Source: Rhizomucor pusillus
Taxonomy: Eukaryota; Mucoromycota; Mucoromycetes; Mucorales; Lichtheimiaceae
Direction of reading: 5' to 3'
Length of the DNA stretch: 12,866 nucleotides
Assembly: GCA_900175165.2 (NCBI GenBank)
Contig: FWWN02000211.1
Location: 1-12,866 of the forward strand
In this document: positions 10,207 through 12,866 of the stretch, piece after piece
Numbering within the stretch: the stretch's first letter is position 1
Layout of the letters: the number at the start of each line of letters is the position of its first letter
Notes under the pieces: generated by a model
Database searches by the model: none
What the model was told of the DNA's origin: nothing
Seen by the model: the letters and a program-made list of their open reading frames with translations, nothing else
Translations under genes and position numbers: made by a program

Positions 10207-11357
10207 ATGGCACCTCTTGTGAAGCTCGAACCTTACTGCCAGACCTTGTCGGACAGCACTGCCGGTCTCGATAGCAGCCAATATACACCTGATGTTGTTC
10301 GCCAAGTAGAGGCAGCCACTATTATAGATAACCCTCTGTCCATGGAAGGACTACCAGAAGTATACGTGGAGGAGAAAACAATCACTCGCAAAGATGGTTC
10401 GAAAATTGAGCTGACGATAACGAGACCGCTCGACACGGAGAATACTGTGCTTCCGCCTATCGTCTTCTTGTAAGTGGAGCTACCTGGTCCTTACAAAGCT
10501 GATCTCTCATGTATCTGCATGGATATAGCCACGGCGGCGGTTGGGTCCTTGGCAGCAAACTGACGCACAGACGCACCGTATATGAAGTAAGCAGAGTAAC
10601 CTTTACAAATTGGTAAAATAACTCACTCATCGCCTGGAAGTTGACCGTCCGTGCCAGAGCTGCTGTAATCTTTGTGGACTACTCGCTGAGTCCGGAAGTC
10701 CGCTTTCCAACAGCTGTGTATGAATGCTTCGACGCAGTTGAGTGGGTAGCAAACCAAGAGAATGCCAAAGAGATCAAAGCCGATCCGACAAAGCTCGTGG
10801 TAGCTGGTGACTCTGCAGGTGGAAACCTGGCAACGGTGGTCTGCAGTAAGTAAACATTATGCAACGAATTGTTCCTCTTGCATATGCACAGATCTACCAA
10901 CATTTGATTTTCGCACCCAGTCCTTGCAAAGCAGCGCGGGTTAGATGTAATCAAGGGACAAGTCTTAATATATCCGGTGACAAATGACAACTTTGAAACC
11001 GATTCTTACAAGCAGTTTGCCGAAAATTACTATCTCACACGCAAGTTGATGCTTTGGTTCTTTGATCACTATGTTCCTGACCAGAAGGATCGCCAAAATA
11101 TTCTCGCGTGCCCATTGAAAGCCAGCATTGACGATTTGCGCGGGCTTCCCCGAGCTCTAGTCATCACGGCTGAAGCGGATGTCCTCCGTGACGAGAGCGA
11201 AGATTATGCCCGTAAACTGCTCGAGGCGGGCAACGAGGTTACTGCAGCCCGTTATCTGGGTATCGTTCATGGCATTTTCAATGTAGGGACTATGTCGCCC
11301 ACCGGCATTGAAATTCTCGATCACGTTGCTGCCTGGTTGCAGAAGAACTGGAAGTAA
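10207..11357 (+). CDS. Alpha/beta hydrolase fold-3 esterase/lipase (hormone-sensitive-lipase family), complete, 4 exons
   Basis: Exons: 10207-10469, 10529-10586, 10641-10845, 10921-11357. Introns of 59, 54 and 75 nt are GT-AG, and the spliced CDS is 963 nt (320 residues plus stop), typical for the family. The start MAPLVKLEPY is chosen because it has a purine at -3 and G at +4; in-frame ATG 10153 would add 18 residues of weaker character. Catalytic features: oxyanion-hole HGGGW at 89-93 (created by the first splice), DYSLSPE at 120-126, nucleophile elbow GDSAGGN with Ser165, acid Asp262 in AEADVLRDE, and His292 in GIVHGIF. The enzyme should hydrolyse short-chain carboxylic esters in the cytosol; no signal peptide or membrane segment is seen. 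The natural substrate cannot be told. It lies 118 bp behind the M20 gene on the same strand and converges with the C2-domain gene. All three catalytic residues are intact, unlike the damaged neighbour. Confidence 0.95.
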
Positions 11358-11375
11358 AAGCATGCTATAATGTGG

Positions 11376-11381
11376 AATAAA
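11376..11381 (+). terminator. Likely polyadenylation signal of the esterase gene (AATAAA)
   Basis: AATAAA begins 19 nt after the esterase stop codon (11355-11357) and is followed by an A run. Strand and spacing fit a fungal 3' end with a short UTR. Confidence 0.5.
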
Positions 11382-11684
11382 AAGACCCGTTCACGTATTG
11401 TGGCAATGCTAGCGGAACAGTTTAATAATGATAAAAGTAAAGACGACAAAAACAAGGTTCTCCCGATATATATATGTACACATGCATTTAGTTATCGTAA
11501 AAGTATATACCTGGATATGCATAGCGCGGTATGCTGGTAAATATCTTTGTTGTTTTGTTTCAATCTTTGAACACGTTGGTTTACAAACAACGGATCAACG
11601 CTAACCCGTGGGCGGGAGATTGGAGCGTGGCAAAAATGAAGATGGAGGGAAAAGGCGGGAGCAAGGATGTGGGGTCACGACGAT
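11382..11684. other. Intergenic stretch between two convergent genes
   Basis: This A/T-rich stretch separates the esterase 3' end from the stop codon of the minus-strand C2-domain gene. It contains a short TA repeat (TATATATAT around 11466-11475) and a minus-strand ATTAAA at 11426-11421 that could serve the C2-domain gene as a weak poly(A) signal. No coding frame with recognisable content and no RNA gene was seen. Confidence 0.45.
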
Positions 11685-12749
11685 TTAGGAAGATTGGATG
11701 TCGGTCGGTTTCCGAGTAAAAAATTGCTCGACAAGGTCGGTTGGGGAGGGATCATCGGAAGAGGTGAATGGAGATGCTTGTTTGCAGAAATGAGGCTAGA
11801 AAAGGTGATTTTATCTGTCGGGTACTGTTCGATACTACTTTCACATGCTAAGTTGCTTACAAGTGACATTGCGGACCGGGATTTCTTAAGAGGAGGAGCG
11901 GCAGCGCTGGATGAAATGCTGTGGAACGCTCTATCGGATGTTGTCATGACAGATTCTGTCAACCTGCGTTAGGCGCGTGGTTCGCTGCACTCTGAAACAA
12001 AAGGTGACCTACCAACTGACCGCTCATCCGGCAACGGCGATGTGCTTTTGCGTTCTTTGCGTTCTTCTATGTCAAACATGGATGGCTGTGACGGAGGGCT
12101 GAGACATTCCGGTTAAATCAGTCGCCGAGACTTTTGCCTTCTTTTTTCCATTTTCACTCACGTTTGAAAATATGCCGTGCGGTCGGACTTTTGATTCATA
12201 CGTATGGACAACTGTCAAATGTTGCACGAATGTCGTCAGGGAATGCGAATTGCGGTACATTATCTCGTTCTCTCCATTATTACCTTTACGGTAGAATTAA
12301 ATTTGCAATGGTCCAAAAGATATCGCCGAGTCGTTACGCCGGATCCAGCATACTCGGAAAGATTAATAGTGAGGTCGCCAATAGAGTGTGTCTCTTTGCC
12401 GCCACTTATTTGCTGAAACACCTCGAGTTTGAGTTCGCATGCGCCGAGCATGCTGTGTTTGTCGATAACCAACTGCGCCATAGTGTTGATTGGATGGTTC
12501 CAGTAAATGCAATGATCTTTTATAGGTGCTCTTGATATATAGTTCAGTATGGCTGGGGCTTCATGCAGCCGAATGCCGAGTTTAAGCCTACCTTTCTGTT
12601 ATACCGCTCGAATGCGAAGCATGCTTTATTCTCCACTTGACGTAATAGAGCCCGCTAACCAACGGTACATTTGCGAGATCTCGTATCAGTACACTGATCT
12701 CGAAATCAATTCTGCGATGTTTTGAAACGAAAAAGTGTAAAAGTGGCAT
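11685..12749 (-). CDS. N-terminal C2 (NT-C2, EEIG1/EHBP1-type) domain protein with Ser/Pro-rich tail, 6 exons
   Basis: Exons (minus): 12749-12592, 12530-12284, 12211-12162, 12098-12013, 11955-11861, 11795-11685. Introns of 61, 72, 63, 57 and 65 nt are GT-AG, phases all agree, and the CDS is 747 nt (248 residues plus stop). The start MPLLHFFVSKHRRIDFEI runs directly into the domain. Residues about 10-155 show the NT-C2 pattern: DLANVPLVSGLYYVKW, SGITER joined by splicing to APIKDHCIYWNH, QLVIDK, ACELKLEVFQ, GDLTINLSEYAG, TTRRYLLD, NSTVK joined to LSIRMNQ. In the family this domain anchors adaptor proteins to membranes or the endocytic and actin machinery; fungal members are little studied. The remaining ~90 residues are low-complexity, with SISSSAAAPP and KKSRSAMS, ending in SPTDLVEQFFTRK. 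The first three exons are solid by homology; the last two depend on splice signals only. If the last intron were retained, the frame would end at 11675 with a different tail. Confidence 0.85.
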
Positions 12750-12866
12750 TAGCAAGAAGCTGATGAGAGCAAAGGAAAGAAAAAGCTAAGTTTGGCTCAC
12801 GGCAACAGGCCAAGCCTGGTCCACTTGAGACCCAGACAACCGACGAAGACGAGCAGGATTTTTTTT
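12750..12866 (-). promoter_or_regulatory. 5' flank / promoter edge of the C2-domain gene
   Basis: On the minus strand this flank is pyrimidine-rich (CTTTTTCTTTCCTTTGCTCTC at about 12786-12766) just before the ATG at 12749, a composition common in fungal core promoters and 5' leaders. The window ends in a run of eight T (plus strand). No TATA box is visible; the full promoter probably extends beyond the window. Confidence 0.35.

Noticed and set aside
11675..11962. Unspliced 95-codon minus-strand frame as a gene of its own
   Set aside because: Its first part is exon 5 of the C2-domain gene in the same frame; the rest reads through a good GTAAGC donor and is better explained as intron plus the last exon in another frame.
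12134..12535. 133-codon plus-strand frame
   Set aside because: It begins on a non-ATG codon and lies antisense to the C2-domain exons, which have clear homology.

Overview
The window looks like nuclear DNA from a fungus, probably an early-diverging lineage such as Mucoromycota; the lineage is an inference from general appearance, not from a marker comparison. The supporting signs are split protein-coding genes packed tightly on both strands, very short GT-AG introns (mostly 54-75 nt), donors of the GTAAGT/GTATGT type, and a Prp8 protein strikingly close to the animal one. No tRNA, rRNA, CRISPR array, insertion sequence or bacterial-type operon was seen.

Layout, left to right. Positions 1-146 (minus) hold an open frame that may be the edge of a neighbouring gene; this is weak. 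Positions 562-7999 (minus) hold a complete seven-exon PRP8 gene, the core protein of the U5 snRNP and spliceosome, 2354 residues when spliced. It has no intein. Positions 8000-8377 are a compact divergent promoter region. Positions 8378-10088 (plus) hold an M20-family metallopeptidase/amidohydrolase gene that is recognisable from end to end, but its frame breaks at two places and it carries odd changes in conserved motifs; I read it as a young pseudogene or a gene with unusual splicing. Only 118 bp later, positions 10207-11357 (plus) hold an intact four-exon alpha/beta hydrolase (hormone-sensitive-lipase-like esterase) of 320 residues with its whole catalytic machinery. Positions 11685-12749 (minus) hold a gene that is almost invisible as long open frames: six short exons encoding an N-terminal C2-type (EEIG1/EHBP1-like) domain followed by a Ser/Pro-rich tail, 248 residues.

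The genes do not form a pathway. PRP8 is an essential splicing gene; the M20 enzyme and the esterase are metabolic hydrolases in tandem; the C2-domain protein is probably a membrane or cytoskeleton adaptor that converges on the esterase gene. I found no convincing undescribed system. The observations most worth following are the reconstructed C2-domain gene and the 60-bp intron-sized insertion, without GT-AG ends, that interrupts the M20 gene.
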